A stretch of DNA of 64,000 nt from Desulfobacterales bacterium (GCA_020348305.1 CP070746.1:3741216-3805215); one strand, 5' to 3'; positions 40,080 to 49,423 are shown, counted from the first letter of the stretch. The notes: a model not told the origin generated them from the sequence alone. Made by a program: numbers and translations.

Positions 40080-41015
40080 TTAATTCTCCTTTGTAAGCTC
40101 GCGGAAAATGTTCTCAAGCGTTTGGGTCGCTTGGTGAAATTCCAGCAGTATCCACTCCGTTTGTTTTATCTTGAGGTAAATATCGGCACGTAGGTCTGCC
40201 GCTGCCTGACACGTGAGTCTGAGGTGAAGATGATTGTCTGTCTGATCTATTTGCGTAACCTTTTCAACACCGTCTATGGTCGCCAATTCGTTTTTCACGG
40301 CTTTAAAATCTGCATCTTGAATGACGATATTGATCAGATTTGACCGGCTGACCGATTTTTTCAGACTATCGGTGCTGCCGTCAGCTACGATTTTTCCTTG
40401 ATTGATGATAACGATCCGATCACATGTGGCTTCAGCTTCACTCAGAATGTGGGTAGATAAGACGATGGTTTTTTGCTTTCCGATACGTTTGATGATTTTA
40501 CGAATCTCTACAATCTGGTTTGGATCCAAACCTGAAGTCGGCTCATCCAATACCAGAATTTCCGGATCGTTCATCATGGCATGGGCCAGTCCGACCCGTT
40601 GTTTGTAACCTTTTGAGAGTTCACCAATCGGCTGGTGCATAACCTCATTTATCCCGCAGAGGTCTGCTAATTGGCGAATGCGGGATAGCTTTTGATCTTT
40701 CTCAATTTCCCGAATATTCGCCACATAGTTTAGGTAATCATATACCAGCATGTCATGATAAAGGGGTGCTTCTTCCGGTAGGTAGCCCAATAATTTTTTA
40801 ATTTCTAGAACGTCTTTATCTATTGTGAAGTCTTGAACCCGTACGCTTCCAGAGGTAGGTTTTAAAAAACCGGTCAGCATTCGCAAGGTGGTTGTTTTGC
40901 CGGCACCATTTGGACCCAGAAGCCCAAGTATTTCGCCTTTCTGAATGTCGAAGGTTATTTGATCCACTGCACAGAGATCTTTATAGTATTTGGTCAGACT
41001 TTCGACCTGGATCAT
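40080..41015 (-). CDS. ABC transporter ATPase (GldA-like)
   Basis: A 311-residue ATPase. Walker A is GPNGAGKTTT (about 37-46), the signature LSKGYKQRVG replaces LSGGQ, and Walker B is ILVLDEPTSGLDP, all in the GldA/ABC-2 export pattern. The C-terminal 80 residues form an additional domain of about two alpha-beta units as in related exporters. I take the ATG with AAAGGAGAAAG upstream. First gene of the four-gene GldA/F/G-DUF4340 set. Confidence 0.93.
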   Translation of the reverse strand: MIQVESLTKYYKDLCAVDQITFDIQKGEILGLLGPNGAGKTTTLRMLTGFLKPTSGSVRVQDFTIDKDVLEIKKLLGYLPEEAPLYHDMLVYDYLNYVANIREIEKDQKLSRIRQLADLCGINEVMHQPIGELSKGYKQRVGLAHAMMNDPEILVLDEPTSGLDPNQIVEIRKIIKRIGKQKTIVLSTHILSEAEATCDRIVIINQGKIVADGSTDSLKKSVSRSNLINIVIQDADFKAVKNELATIDGVEKVTQIDQTDNHLHLRLTCQAAADLRADIYLKIKQTEWILLEFHQATQTLENIFRELTKEN

Positions 41016-41301
41016 ATCTTTCTCCTTTGAAAGGTTTGTTTTCAAAAAAATACTAAAAAATAATCATATAAAAAATTTTTTGAAAAAATTCTGGTAAAGC
41101 TTAAAAATGGTTTTATTATTATAATAGCAGTTAATTTTGTAAAATTTTTGGCCCAATTTTAAAAAATTTTATATACATAAATCAGGGCTTGTCAAGGTAT
41201 AAATTAAGAAATAAATTTAGACCCTTAGCGAGTTGATTGCGAAAAAAAGCGATAAACGATAAAAAGTAAATTCATGGTTTCATTATGAAAGGAGAATTGA
41301 A
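41016..41301. other. AT-rich divergent region
   Basis: This gap separates the minus-strand ABC operon from the plus-strand protease. It is poor in G and C with several T- and A-runs. The protease promoter candidate is listed separately. No coding potential is seen. Confidence 0.6.
41189..41217 (+). promoter_or_regulatory. Predicted promoter of the DegP-type protease
   Basis: TTGTCA (41189-41194) and TAAATT (41212-41217) are 17 bases apart. No sigma-E or sigma-32 consensus is obvious by eye. Confidence 0.4.
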
Positions 41302-42768
41302 ATGATGGGCGCGATGGATATCAGAAGAAATAATCAGATCTTTAAATTTGTCATATTGTTGATGGGAATTACCGCAATATTTTTCTGGAGTTCCGGATTT
41401 TTTGGGGAATCAGCCGTTTTCGCCAAGACAACACCCTCCTTCAACGCACCTGACAGTTTTACCCGCCTCGCCGAAATGGTTGGTCCGACCGTCGTAAACA
41501 TCCGGACGGTAAAGACGATCAAGGACGGCGGCCCTGTTTTTCGACAGTTTCGGCGAGGTCCCTGGGGGCCTGATAATCCGTTTCGAGATTTCTTTGATAG
41601 GTTTTTTGGCGATGAAATGCAAAAAGAGTTTAAACAACCCAGCCTCGGGTCCGGTTTTATCATCGACAAAGAGGGTTTTGTGGTCACCAACAATCATGTT
41701 ATCGAAGGTGCCGATCAAATTAAGGTAAAGTTAGATGATCAAGGCGAGTTTGATGCGCAAGTTATTGGACGCGATCCCTCCACCGATATTGCGCTGTTAA
41801 AAGTAAAGACGGATCGTGATTTACCGATAGCCAGACTTGGTGATTCCGATGCTTTGAAAATCGGGCAATGGGTGGTGGCCATCGGAAGTCCGTTTGGGCT
41901 TGAACGCACCGTAACCGCCGGAATTGTCAGCGCTAAAGGCCGTGTCATCGGCTCCGGACCCTATGATGACTTTATTCAGACGGATGCGTCTATCAATCCC
42001 GGCAATAGCGGGGGTCCGCTGATCAATATGCAGGGAGAGGTTGTGGGTATCAACACCGCGATTGTCGCCAGTGGGCAAGGAATCGGATTTGCCATTCCCA
42101 TCAATTTGGCCAAAGGGATTATCAGGCAACTAAAGTCGGAAGGTGAAGTCACCCGGGGGTGGCTGGGCGTAGCGATTCAAGATCTAAGCAAAGAGATGGC
42201 TGAATACTACGGAATTGAGAGTAAAGAAGGCGTATTTGTGGCAGATGTTTTTAAGGGTGATCCGGCCGATGAAGCCGGAATTAAATCCAAAGACATTATT
42301 CTTGAAGTAAATGGGAAAAAAATTGAATCCAGCCGTCAACTTACCGGCATGATTGCAGGGCTTGACGTAGGGGAAACAGCCACCGTAAAGGTTTTGCGCA
42401 ATGGTAAAGAAGAAACATTTAAGGTCAAATTAGCCAGGCGGGATGAAACCAGAATTGCATCGCGAGGGCCATCACAAGAGCAGGGTGAGGAAATGGGCAT
42501 CCACGTATCCGATATGACGCCTGAAATTGCCCAGAGATTTAATATTTCCGAAACCACCGGTGTTATTGTGATGGATGTAGATGCGGACAGCAAAGGTGCC
42601 GAAGTGGATATCCGTGCCGGTGATATTATAAAGGAAATTAATCACAATGCTATTGAAAGCGTGCAGGATTATCGTGCGGTGCTGAAAACAATTAAGGATG
42701 GAGAACCCGTAAATATGTTTATTTGGCGTAAAAACATGGGATTTTTAGTCATCAAGATGACCAAATGA
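41302..42768 (+). CDS. DegP/HtrA-family periplasmic serine protease
   Basis: A 488-residue Do-type protease and chaperone. One membrane helix at about 15-32 anchors it or serves as a signal. The catalytic triad is His132 (VTNNHVI), Asp162 (STDIALLK) and Ser236 (GNSGGPL). Two PDZ domains follow (about 275-365 and 385-485). The loop between residues 75 and 110 is rich in Arg, Phe and Asp. Length matches DegP/MucD. It is preceded by AAAGGAGAATTG and stands alone. Role: degradation of misfolded exported proteins. Confidence 0.93.
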   Translation: MMGAMDIRRNNQIFKFVILLMGITAIFFWSSGFFGESAVFAKTTPSFNAPDSFTRLAEMVGPTVVNIRTVKTIKDGGPVFRQFRRGPWGPDNPFRDFFDRFFGDEMQKEFKQPSLGSGFIIDKEGFVVTNNHVIEGADQIKVKLDDQGEFDAQVIGRDPSTDIALLKVKTDRDLPIARLGDSDALKIGQWVVAIGSPFGLERTVTAGIVSAKGRVIGSGPYDDFIQTDASINPGNSGGPLINMQGEVVGINTAIVASGQGIGFAIPINLAKGIIRQLKSEGEVTRGWLGVAIQDLSKEMAEYYGIESKEGVFVADVFKGDPADEAGIKSKDIILEVNGKKIESSRQLTGMIAGLDVGETATVKVLRNGKEETFKVKLARRDETRIASRGPSQEQGEEMGIHVSDMTPEIAQRFNISETTGVIVMDVDADSKGAEVDIRAGDIIKEINHNAIESVQDYRAVLKTIKDGEPVNMFIWRKNMGFLVIKMTK

Positions 42769-42781
42769 TAACCCCTTTTCC

Positions 42782-43096
42782 TCAGTCGCTGATTGTTTTG
42801 GATAAATCCGGTATGGTTTCGGGGTTGCCGGCGGTCATGTAGCGGCTGTCCCCCTCGCGCGCGGTTACGTTCTCATAAACACCATCATCGCGTCTTACCA
42901 GTTTGGTGAACCCGAGGTCTCGCAACTCACCGTCGGTTTTCGGACAGCTGATATTGATGCGTGAAATGATTTTTCGTACCGGACTTCCGCATTGGGGGCA
43001 TTTTTTAAGCGGCTTGTCATTCATTGATTGCTCAAATTCAAACTTGTGGCCCAATTTACAGGGTGTCGCCATATGTTCGTATTCGTAAACCGGCAT
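42782..43096 (-). CDS. FmdB-family zinc-ribbon protein, altered first knuckle
   Basis: A 104-residue protein starting MPVYEYEH with a later CPQC. The family normally starts MPxYEYxCxxCG; here the first cysteine pair is replaced by EHMATPCKLGH, leaving one cysteine (Cys13) and histidines at 8 and 17 as possible ligands. The second pair KKCPQCGSPVRKI (about 31-43) is standard. The tail is longer than the usual 60-80 residues. It lies tail-to-tail with the protease gene (13 bases apart). The function of the family is unclear; the first member was linked to an amidase/formamidase operon. Confidence 0.75.
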   Translation of the reverse strand: MPVYEYEHMATPCKLGHKFEFEQSMNDKPLKKCPQCGSPVRKIISRINISCPKTDGELRDLGFTKLVRRDDGVYENVTAREGDSRYMTAGNPETIPDLSKTISD

Positions 43097-43469
43097 AAGC
43101 CCTCCTTATATTCAGTTTAAAAACTTATCTGGACCCTTCCTATTATATTACACTTTATTGTCTGACACCAATAATTTCTTAAGATAGAATCATTTGCTGT
43201 CGAGAATCGATGACCCCGCCGCCATGGCGGATCTCGCAAGACGTCTTGCAAAGTTATGACATTTTCCGTTGCCTTCCAACAGTATTTTTTCGTTTGCGAT
43301 CCTCATCATAGGACTCGTGATAAACCTCCTAAAGTTTTCCCAGAAGCAGCCGATAGCTCTAATGTGGTATTGTAGCATCAGAAATAGGAAATACCGTGTG
43401 CATAAGTACTATATCTGAGCATATTACATTAATGGTCAATGAATAGATAAATTGTCGGAGTTGAAGATT
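43097..43469. other. Intergenic stretch with two short palindromes
   Basis: This 373-base gap contains CCGCCATGGCGG (about 43218-43229) and GCAAGACGTCTTGC (43236-43249), both perfect palindromes. A 62-residue minus-strand frame spans them, ending LARSAMAAGSSILDSK; AGGAGG lies 15 bases before an internal ATG, too far to be convincing. The right half probably holds the promoter of the secretion ATPase gene. Confidence 0.45.
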
Positions 43470-45878
43470 ATGGCTAACACACAGGCGATGGGGCAAGCTG
43501 ACCTGAAACTTAAAATGAAAGAAGCAGAGACCTGCTATTCAATGGGGATGATGAAAGATGCCCTTAGTGTATATGAACAGATTCTTTCCGGCTCAAAGAT
43601 TCAGGATAACCAAATCAATGAAACAATCCGGCAGAAGATTAGCCAATTGAAAAAAGAGTTAGTGGAGCAGGAAGCGGCTGAAAACCAGGGAATGTCTGCT
43701 GAAGACATATCCATTTTTAAAAAAACTATCTCCGGATCCGAAGATGTTACCACAATTCTCGATGGTGCTAGAGCGCTGAAAGAACTCGGGCTTTTGGAAG
43801 AAGCTATAATAGAGTATGAGAAATTACTTGATTTTGATTTTTCAAAATCCGACTATTCAAAATTTGATTACTCTCCTGCGGAAATAATCCACGATTATTT
43901 GGCCTGTATTACAGAAACTAAACCTCCCCAAGACGTCGTCAAGTGCGCATATAAAGTCATTTATAACCACACCTTGAAAGATCCCGAAATCGCGCAACTT
44001 AAATTCTGGCTTGGCACAGAGATGGAAAAAAGAGTTCAAAACGAGCTGGCCCTTGAGCTCTATAAAAAAGCCTCCGAAATCGACCCGAAAAACAGTGAAA
44101 TTATCGATAAACTGAAATCATTAACATCTCGAATCTCATCCAGTTCACGCTACGATTATCTGCTCTCCAAAAAATTGGCAACCACCCAACAGCTTCAAGA
44201 AGCGTTAGCCATTTCCAAAAAAATAAAAAAAAGTGTAGAATTTGTTCTGATTGACCGGTTTAAGGTGAATAAAGACGAGCTTGGCAATTCACTTTCGGCG
44301 TTCTACGGCTGTCCATTTAGAAGTTTCGATATGGAAATGCAGGTCCCATACGAACTCATCAACAAGCTTAAAAAATCTTTTTTGCTCCACTATGTCTGGG
44401 TTCCGTTGGGATGGGACAAGACTGGAATAGAGATCCTGGTTGATGATCCTAAAGATTTGAGGAAGACCGATCATATTAGAGCATTAATGACCAATCAGAA
44501 AATCAATTTTTCGGTGGGGATCAAAGAAGATATTGAAAAATACATCAACCATTTCTTCGATCCCAAAAGTGAAAAGATTACGGATAATGTCTTCGAAGAT
44601 TTAGATGACATAATTCCGGATATTTCCTTTGAAGAAGAAGAAGAGGCAGAAGACGACACGTCCATGATAGATGAATCTTCCAGCCAGGTTGTAAAATTCG
44701 TTGACCAAGTTTTGGTTACGGCCTTCCGCAATAATGTGTCCGACATCCATATTGAACCTTCGGTAATTACCCGCAAAACTGTTATTCGTTTTCGATCCGA
44801 TGGTGTCTGTCATGAATACATCCAGGTTCCGAACTCCATGGCACCGGCGATTGTTTCGCGGCTTAAAATTATGGCTGACCTGGATATTGCGGAAAGACGG
44901 CTGCCGCAGGATGGCAAAATCAAATTGAAACGCAAAGGTATTCAGGAATTTGAGTTACGTGTTTCCACTATGCCAACAGCCGGCCGCTTCGAAGATGTGG
45001 TGCTGCGTATTCTCACGAAAACCCGCTCCATCAAGCTGGACGATATCGGATTAAACGAACGAAATTTAATGATTTTGAAGAAACTCATCAGTCGCCCCTA
45101 CGGCATGATTCTGTGTGTTGGCCCGACCGGCTCCGGTAAAACAACCACGCTGCATGCGGCCCTCGCCCATATCAACCATCCTGAAGTCAAAATTTGGACA
45201 GCCGAAGATCCGGTGGAAATCACCCAAGCCGGACTCAGACAGGTGCAGGTCAAACCCAAAATCGGTTTGGATTTTGCCAGGGTTATGCGCGGTTTTTTAA
45301 GACTCGATCCGGATATAATAATGATTGGTGAGATGCGAGATCGCGAAACGGCTTCAATTGGCATTGAAGCCTCTCTAACCGGTCACTTGGTTTTTTCCAC
45401 CCTTCATACCAACAATGCCCCCGAAACATTAACTCGACTGCTGGATATGGGAATGAATCCTCTTAATATCTCTGATTCATTTCTCTGTGTCCTGGCCCAG
45501 CGTTTGGTTCGAAGGCTGTGTAAGGATTGCAGTGAATCTTATCGCCCATCTGAAGAGGAATTAAAAGATATCCGCAGCGATTACGGTGAAAAGGCATTTA
45601 AATCCTTAAATATTCAAAATAACACTAGAGTCAAACTCCATCGGACCGCAGGATGCGAGAAGTGCAGTGGTTCCGGATATAAAGGGCGAATGGGAATTCA
45701 CGAATTGATTGAAGGGACTCCGGAAATAAAATTGTTGATAAAAAGACAAGCTAACTCTCAAGATCTGGCAAAACAGGCAATCAATCAGGGTATGACCACA
45801 CTTAAGCAGGACGGTATCCGTAAAGTATTTCAAGGTATAACTGATATTCGGGAAGTGCGTCGGGTATGTGTAGAATAA
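43470..45878 (+). CDS. GspE/PilB-family secretion ATPase with TPR-like front domain
   Basis: An 802-residue hexameric ATPase of the type II secretion/type IV pilus assembly class. Residues about 10-215 form a helical, TPR-like domain (TCYSMGMMKDALSVYEQIL and LALELYKKASEIDPKNSEIIDKL), which is not normal in GspE or PilB. A GspE N-terminal (MshEN-like) domain follows (about 225-360), then an acidic linker. Walker A is GPTGSGKTTT (about 550), followed by Asp/His boxes and Walker B, and a zinc tetracysteine at about 684-732 (CKDC ... CEKC). I choose the ATG with GGAG nine bases upstream over an earlier TTG. No pilin or pilus platform gene is nearby; the response-regulator gene directly downstream suggests regulated motor activity. 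Confidence 0.88.
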   Translation: MANTQAMGQADLKLKMKEAETCYSMGMMKDALSVYEQILSGSKIQDNQINETIRQKISQLKKELVEQEAAENQGMSAEDISIFKKTISGSEDVTTILDGARALKELGLLEEAIIEYEKLLDFDFSKSDYSKFDYSPAEIIHDYLACITETKPPQDVVKCAYKVIYNHTLKDPEIAQLKFWLGTEMEKRVQNELALELYKKASEIDPKNSEIIDKLKSLTSRISSSSRYDYLLSKKLATTQQLQEALAISKKIKKSVEFVLIDRFKVNKDELGNSLSAFYGCPFRSFDMEMQVPYELINKLKKSFLLHYVWVPLGWDKTGIEILVDDPKDLRKTDHIRALMTNQKINFSVGIKEDIEKYINHFFDPKSEKITDNVFEDLDDIIPDISFEEEEEAEDDTSMIDESSSQVVKFVDQVLVTAFRNNVSDIHIEPSVITRKTVIRFRSDGVCHEYIQVPNSMAPAIVSRLKIMADLDIAERRLPQDGKIKLKRKGIQEFELRVSTMPTAGRFEDVVLRILTKTRSIKLDDIGLNERNLMILKKLISRPYGMILCVGPTGSGKTTTLHAALAHINHPEVKIWTAEDPVEITQAGLRQVQVKPKIGLDFARVMRGFLRLDPDIIMIGEMRDRETASIGIEASLTGHLVFSTLHTNNAPETLTRLLDMGMNPLNISDSFLCVLAQRLVRRLCKDCSESYRPSEEELKDIRSDYGEKAFKSLNIQNNTRVKLHRTAGCEKCSGSGYKGRMGIHELIEGTPEIKLLIKRQANSQDLAKQAINQGMTTLKQDGIRKVFQGITDIREVRRVCVE

Positions 45879-45899
45879 AACCAAAAAAGGATGACATCA

Positions 45900-46712
45900 A
45901 TGCCGAAAAAAGCACTGGTTGTGGATAATAACTATTTCTTTGTAGAGTTTTTGAGCGAACTGCTGGAGAAAAGAGGCTATTCCGTTACCAAAGCCTATAA
46001 TGGGAAAGAAGGCCTGTCCAAGTTGGAGAATGGGCCGGTTGATATCATTTTTGCCGATTTAATCATGCCCAAAGTGGATGTGCGGCAGTTTATTCAGTTT
46101 ATTCGCATGAAGTATCAGGAAAACCAATTTCCCATTGTTGCTTTATCCGGTACGGTTATCGAACAAATGAGTGAACTCGATGAAATCGGGGCCGATTACT
46201 ATATCCCGAAAGGTCCGATAGATAAATTAACCATCCAACTGAACGAATTTATGGCGGAGATCGAAAACCAACCCTTTTTTCCATCCACGAAAAAGAAAAT
46301 CTTAAAAAACGGACCTATTTTTCCCAGACGCGAAGCGATGGAATTGTTGAATACGCTGCAATTTCATCGAGCGATCATTGAAAATATCGGGGTCGGTGTA
46401 ATTGTCGTTGACAAGGATGTCCGGGTATTAAATGCGAATTCATTGGCCCTGGATATCGTCCAAAAATCGGCGGTGGACGTTCTCAATTGCCGGATTGATG
46501 ATTTATTCCCCAGCAAGCAGAGAGCCGAGTTAAAGGATGCGCTCAAACGTGTTACCCAGGAGCCGGAGATCAAAAAAATTACCTTTTACACAAGCTTTAA
46601 TCATCAAATTACGCGAACCATTGTTACCCCGATCGTCTTGCAGAACAACACGGCTGGTTGGGTTGTTGCGCTGGAAGACGCCGATAGCATCACGAACAGT
46701 AAAAACGGCTGA
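45900..46712 (+). CDS. Response-regulator receiver plus PAS domain protein
   Basis: A 270-residue two-domain protein. Residues 1-120 are a receiver domain: phosphoacceptor Asp53 (FADLIMP), the conserved Lys in YYIPKG, and an acidic pair weakened to Asp9-Asn10. Residues about 150-265 are a PAS domain (IIENIGVGVIVVDKDVRVLNANSLAL). There is no DNA-binding or enzymatic output, so it probably works by protein contact. It begins 21 bases after the secretion ATPase gene with AAGGA upstream, suggesting it regulates that ATPase or links it to a sensor. Confidence 0.85.
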   Translation: MPKKALVVDNNYFFVEFLSELLEKRGYSVTKAYNGKEGLSKLENGPVDIIFADLIMPKVDVRQFIQFIRMKYQENQFPIVALSGTVIEQMSELDEIGADYYIPKGPIDKLTIQLNEFMAEIENQPFFPSTKKKILKNGPIFPRREAMELLNTLQFHRAIIENIGVGVIVVDKDVRVLNANSLALDIVQKSAVDVLNCRIDDLFPSKQRAELKDALKRVTQEPEIKKITFYTSFNHQITRTIVTPIVLQNNTAGWVVALEDADSITNSKNG

Positions 46713-46872
46713 GCAGTTCATTTTCTGTTCAACTCCCGTGCGAATCATAGGGTATTTTTCCCTGATTATTTCCCGCCTTTACTTAATTACTTAATCACCT
46801 TGAATTTGCATATTTTGTCTGGTAAGAATTTTTAAGCTCAAAAAAAATTCTTAAGGAACTGGAGGAGGGGGT

Positions 46873-47910
46873 ATGACCAGAGTGGGTATTGTCGGCGCAA
46901 CAGGTTATGCCGGTGCGGAACTGGTTCGAATACTTTCGGGACATTCGGATATAGAATTAACCGCTTTAACTTCGCGTCAGTTTTCCGGTGTCAAATTCGA
47001 TTGCATCTATCCATCTATGACGGGTTTGGTTGACTTGGTCTGTGAGGAGCTTTCGGTGGAACGGCTCTGTGATAGCGCCGATATCATATTTACCGCGCTT
47101 CCTCACCAATTGCCGATGACCTTCGTGCCGGAGATGTTAAAGAGGGGGAAACGAGTGATTGATCTTTCGGCGGATTTCAGATTTAACGATGCTTCCATCT
47201 ATGAATCCGCCTACCAACCGCATAGCGCCAAGGAACTGCTCGAACAAGCCGTTTATGGCCTCAGTGAAATGTATTTTGATGACATACAATCGGCAGCGCT
47301 AGTCGGTAATCCGGGATGCTATCCCACCAGTGTACTTTTACCGCTCATTCCCCTGGTGAGGTCGGAATATTTAGATTTAAAGACGATTATCGCAGATTCA
47401 AAGTCAGGGGTTAGCGGCGCGGGCCGTTCACTGTCGATCACCTCCCATTTTTGTGAAGTAAACGAATCTTTCAAAGCCTATAAAGTTGCCGTTCATCGCC
47501 ATAATCCTGAAATGAACGTCGCCTTAAGCCGCGAGGCTCGGCAACCGGTAGAAATAACTTTTGTTCCGCATCTTGTTCCCATGACCCGCGGAATGCTAAC
47601 CACCATCTATGCAACACCGGCGGTCACGTTAAGGCCGAAGGATATTTCCGATTGTTATCATAGAGCGTATTCCGGCAAACCTTTCATTCGATTGTGCCCC
47701 GAGGAAAGACAACCGGATACATTGCATGTGCGGGGAACCAATTATTGTGATATCGGGTTTAAAATCGATGAGCGCTCCAACCGTTTGATATTGATAACGG
47801 CCATCGATAACCTGGTAAAAGGCGCTGCGGGCCAAGCTGTTCAGAACATGAACATCATGCTGGGACTGGATGAAACTGCAGGATTGTTAAGCATACCTTT
47901 TCCTCTATAG
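46873..47910 (+). CDS. argC: N-acetyl-gamma-glutamyl-phosphate reductase
   Basis: Third enzyme of arginine synthesis; reduces N-acetylglutamyl phosphate to the semialdehyde with NADPH. The nucleotide motif GATGYAGAEL (8-17), catalytic Cys149 in GNPGCYPTS and the catalytic His in AVHRHNPE are present. Length (345) fits. GGAGGAGGGGG precedes the ATG. Other arginine genes are not in the window, so it is a scattered arginine gene. Confidence 0.95.
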   Translation: MTRVGIVGATGYAGAELVRILSGHSDIELTALTSRQFSGVKFDCIYPSMTGLVDLVCEELSVERLCDSADIIFTALPHQLPMTFVPEMLKRGKRVIDLSADFRFNDASIYESAYQPHSAKELLEQAVYGLSEMYFDDIQSAALVGNPGCYPTSVLLPLIPLVRSEYLDLKTIIADSKSGVSGAGRSLSITSHFCEVNESFKAYKVAVHRHNPEMNVALSREARQPVEITFVPHLVPMTRGMLTTIYATPAVTLRPKDISDCYHRAYSGKPFIRLCPEERQPDTLHVRGTNYCDIGFKIDERSNRLILITAIDNLVKGAAGQAVQNMNIMLGLDETAGLLSIPFPL

Positions 47911-47959
47911 CAGATCGAAGTGTTTTTTATACGTTATAACGATTAACTAAATGGATTTC

Positions 47960-47988
47960 TTGACATCATGCGTGTATTGAATTAGAAA
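47960..47988 (+). promoter_or_regulatory. Predicted promoter of folD
   Basis: TTGACA (47960-47965) and TAGAAA (47983-47988) are 17 bases apart, about 75 bases upstream of the folD start. Confidence 0.45.
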
Positions 47989-48062
47989 GATCCAAACTAA
48001 TTAGTTAGATTCAGGAAAGATTTGAACATAAGCGTATTCTCTAAATTAAAAGGAGGTTGATG

Positions 48063-48971
48063 ATGACAGCAAAATTAATCAAGGGGACCGAAATTCGGGA
48101 AGAGATTCTGGCGGAAATCAAGACCGAGGTAGCTGAAATCAAAGAAAAGCATAATGTTATTCCCGGCCTGGTGACTATTTTGGTTGGCGAAAATCCCGCC
48201 TCTATTTCCTATGTAACGCTAAAAATAAAAACTGCGAATCAGCTTGGATTCAAAGAGATTCAAGACAGCCAGCCTGAAGATATTTCTGAGGAGGATCTGC
48301 TCGCCCTTATTGACAAATATAACAATGATGACAGCATTCACGGAATTTTGGTGCAACTTCCGCTTCCCAAACATTTGGATGAAAAAAAGCTGTTGAATGC
48401 CATCGATCCGGACAAAGATGTGGATGGGTTTCACCCGGTGAATGTGGGCCGATTAATGATTGGCGGTTCGGAAGTAAAATTTCCTCCCTGCACACCCGCT
48501 GGGATACAGGAAATGATTGTACGATCCGGTGTGGAGACCGAGGGTGCCGAGGTCGTGGTGGTCGGCCGTTCCAATATCGTCGGAAAGCCCATCACCAATA
48601 TGATGCTTCAGAAAGGACCCGGAGCCAATTCGACGGTCACCGTTGTGCATACCCGTACAAAAGATTTGGCCGCCCACTGTAAGCGTGCCGATATATTGAT
48701 TGTTGCCGCAGGTGTTCCGGGCTTGGTCAAGCCCGAGTGGATTAAGCCGGGTGCATGTGTCATCGATGTTGGGGTTAACCGGGTTGGTGAAAAAATAAGC
48801 GAAAAAACAGGCAAAAAAATCGCAATCTTAAAGGGAGATGTTGATTTTGATGCGGCCAAAGAGATTGCCGGTTGGATTACCCCTGTGCCTGGCGGTGTAG
48901 GTCCCATGACCGTCACAATGCTGATGAAAAACACACTTAATTCTCTGAAATTTAAACTGGCAATTGCTTAA
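48063..48971 (+). CDS. folD: Methylenetetrahydrofolate dehydrogenase/cyclohydrolase
   Basis: Bifunctional one-carbon enzyme interconverting methylene-, methenyl- and formyl-tetrahydrofolate. Visible motifs are SISYVTLKIKTANQLG with the catalytic lysine, DKDVDGFHP, VVGRSNIVGKP and TPVPGGVGPMT. I use the third in-frame start (ATG giving MTAKLIKG) because AAGGAGG ends about six bases before it; the two preceding start codons would be too close. At 302 residues it is slightly longer than the usual 285-300. It links to the glycine cleavage genes metabolically because that system yields methylene-THF. Confidence 0.94.
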   Translation: MTAKLIKGTEIREEILAEIKTEVAEIKEKHNVIPGLVTILVGENPASISYVTLKIKTANQLGFKEIQDSQPEDISEEDLLALIDKYNNDDSIHGILVQLPLPKHLDEKKLLNAIDPDKDVDGFHPVNVGRLMIGGSEVKFPPCTPAGIQEMIVRSGVETEGAEVVVVGRSNIVGKPITNMMLQKGPGANSTVTVVHTRTKDLAAHCKRADILIVAAGVPGLVKPEWIKPGACVIDVGVNRVGEKISEKTGKKIAILKGDVDFDAAKEIAGWITPVPGGVGPMTVTMLMKNTLNSLKFKLAIA

Positions 48972-48981
48972 TAAAAAAATT

Positions 48982-49032
48982 TATCGGCTGTAATAAAAAA
49001 AACTAATGTTTTTTTACCAATTTGCCGATATA
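48982..49032 (+). terminator. Nested hairpin after folD
   Basis: TATCGGC and GCCGATA enclose AAAAAAAC/GTTTTTTT separated by four bases. The inner A/T stem followed by mixed bases could act as a terminator, though the T-run is part of the stem. Confidence 0.4.
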
Positions 49033-49255
49033 AATGACGGATTGAAGCACGTGGCATAATTTGAACTAAAGTTCTTTTGGTCTATGCAATAATTATTCGA
49101 AATTGTTTGTATTACATTTTTCTTAATTAATGAAAATATGCTGCAGCAGTTTGCAAATATTGATATCCCCACAAAAGCAGCGAATTATCCGCTTGATCAC
49201 CGATGCAGGATGAAGCGTATATAGTCTAAGTTAAAGATATGTGCGGATTTATGTC

Positions 49256-49285
49256 TTGACAAAATTGACAGTACCATAATATAGT
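49256..49285 (+). promoter_or_regulatory. Predicted promoter of the riboswitch transcript
   Basis: TTGACA (49256-49261) and TATAGT (49280-49285) are separated by 18 bases. Immediately downstream, ATATAGTTTACGATAGGAAAA and its near copy ending in GTCAGGAAAA form two direct repeats (about 49279-49320) that might be activator or repressor sites. Confidence 0.45.
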
Positions 49286-49330
49286 TTACGATAGGAAAAA
49301 TATAGTTTACGTCAGGAAAAAACTATAATT

Positions 49331-49420
49331 CGAAAGGGCAAAGTCACCGAAAGATGGCGACGCAAAGCCATGGATCTACAGCCGATAAGGCTATGATTGC
49401 CAGGTTGCCGAAAATTTTCG
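49331..49420 (+). promoter_or_regulatory. GEMM-I (cyclic-di-GMP class I type) riboswitch aptamer
   Basis: The hallmarks of the class are readable in order: AGGGCAAA (about 49335-49343), a hairpin closed by a GAAA tetraloop (CACCGAAAGATGG), GACGCAAAGCC (49359-49369), a variable P3 stem, and TTGCCAGGTTGCCGA (about 49397-49411). Closing helix: CGAAA (49331-49335) pairs with TTTCG (49416-49420). Comparison with the Vibrio Vc2 aptamer puts a G at its position 20 (AGGGC), which favours cyclic-di-GMP over the related cyclic-GMP-AMP class, but in deltaproteobacteria both exist. A terminator follows directly. Confidence 0.88.
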
Positions 49421-49423
49421 TCA

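Noticed and set aside
43190..43378. 62-residue minus-strand frame spanning two palindromes
   Set aside because: Ribosome-like AGGAGG is too far from any start; no recognisable family.
49279..49320. Two direct repeats that might be a mini CRISPR array
   Set aside because: Only two units, no regular spacers and no cas gene; more likely transcription-factor sites.
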